From: an uncultured Lachnospiraceae bacterium | GTDB lineage: Bacteria; Bacillota; Clostridia; Lachnospirales; Lachnospiraceae | Length of the DNA: 35,548 nucleotides | NCBI GenBank assembly: GCA_947593975.1 | Contig: CANQDW010000018.1 | Span: 1 to 35,548 of the forward strand | Reading direction: 5' to 3' | Shown: in pieces, positions 35,132-35,548 of the stretch | Position numbering within the stretch: position 1 is the first letter of the stretch | Layout of the letters: each line of letters starts with the position of its first letter | Notes under the pieces: model-generated | What the model saw: only the letters and a program-made list of their open reading frames with translations | Databases searched by the model: none | What the model was told of the DNA's origin: nothing | Position numbers and translations under genes: made by a program

Positions 35132-35548
35132 ATGCGTGTTATTAAAAAGAGTATAGCAGCCATACTTTGCGCTGCAATGGTCGTGACTCTTGCGCCTTAT
35201 GGTTCGGCTGACGCCGCAAAGAAACCGAAACTTAAGAAAAAAGCTTCGGTTGAAGTTGGCAAAACAGTTACCGTTAAGGTGAAGAATGCTAAGAAAAAAG
35301 CAAAGGTCACATGGAAGATAAGCAAGAAATCAATAGCAAGGATCACCAAAAAGGTATCAAAAGGCAAAAAGGCATCTGCTGTTATTGAAGGTGTAAAAGA
35401 AGGTAAGGCAAAGGTTACCGCTGTATATAAGCTTGGAAAGACAAAGAAAAAGCATATTATATACATCATTTTGCAACAAAACTTGGTTATCCACGGAATA
35501 GGAGAAAAAATATTAAAATTTATAGAAAATTTGGCAAAACAAAATGGA
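35132..35548 (+). CDS. Lysine-rich secreted protein with Ig-like domain, cut by the window end
   Basis: The frame stays open to the last base (139 codons). Residues 1 to about 28 are a signal peptide (SIAAILCAAMVVTLAP, then GSADA). Residues 29 to about 108 are a lysine-rich Ig-like (BIG2-type) domain with KTVTVKVKNAKKKAKVTWKI and GVKEGKAKVTAVY. It is close in style to the Ig-like domain of the esterase at 8607. The last 30 or so residues (from KKKHIIYI) no longer look like the domain, so either a different region begins or the sequence is disturbed at the edge. The start is ATG 35132 behind AGGAGGG. Confidence 0.7.
   Translation, partial: MRVIKKSIAAILCAAMVVTLAPYGSADAAKKPKLKKKASVEVGKTVTVKVKNAKKKAKVTWKISKKSIARITKKVSKGKKASAVIEGVKEGKAKVTAVYKLGKTKKKHIIYIILQQNLVIHGIGEKILKFIENLAKQNG

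Overview
The window looks like chromosome from a Gram-positive member of the Clostridia, most likely Lachnospiraceae. The evidence is a 138-residue S12 of the Firmicutes type, strong AGGAGG ribosome-binding sites, TTG and GTG starts, AT-rich spacers with sigma-A style promoters, lysine-rich Ig-like secreted proteins, GHKL/LytTR signalling and MoxR-DUF58-transglutaminase genes. This placement is inference, not a match to a named genome.

Layout. (1) 1-4952: the tail of an unknown gene with a terminator, then the str operon rpsL-rpsG-fusA-tuf. It has a consensus promoter, a hairpin at the expected transcription start, an internal promoter before tuf and a strong terminator after it. (2) 4953-6760: an AT-rich defence-like islet with an unknown 127-aa gene, an Abi_2-type protein carrying an RNxxxH (HEPN-like) motif, and a compact GC-rich element with its own promoter and terminator that could be a small structured RNA. 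(3) 6928-13773: a HAD hydrolase, a CPBP membrane protease, a secreted double esterase whose first esterase domain has lost its serine, a YkgJ-like cysteine-cluster protein, a DUF7309/DUF6930-like protein, an orphan RelB antitoxin with a destroyed toxin gene, and a DUF2798-like membrane protein. (4) 13774-20173: a MATE pseudogene on the minus strand with two internal deletions behind an intact promoter and attenuator-like hairpin; a four-gene ABC system (permease, lipoprotein, ATPase, permease); and a complete MATE transporter with a palindrome over its -10. (5) 20272-25607: MoxR ATPase, DUF58 protein, membrane transglutaminase and a GH43-like protein in one close-packed operon. (6) 25713-34083: a signalling cluster. 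A hybrid kinase with a solute-binding sensor, a GHKL kinase and a LytTR regulator are joined by overlapping or nearly overlapping start/stop codons. A convergent 1243-aa hybrid kinase has two extracytoplasmic sensor regions, a degenerate histidine-kinase dimerisation segment between them, and REC and HPt domains. (7) 34140-35548: a metallo-beta-lactamase-fold protein and the start of a lysine-rich secreted protein cut by the window edge.

The points most worth pursuing are the double-sensor kinase with its internal pseudo-HisKA, the possible RNA element beside the Abi_2 gene, the coupled kinase-kinase-regulator operon, and the signs of gene decay (MATE, RelE, dead esterase domain). All assignments rest on motif reading; no database search was run.
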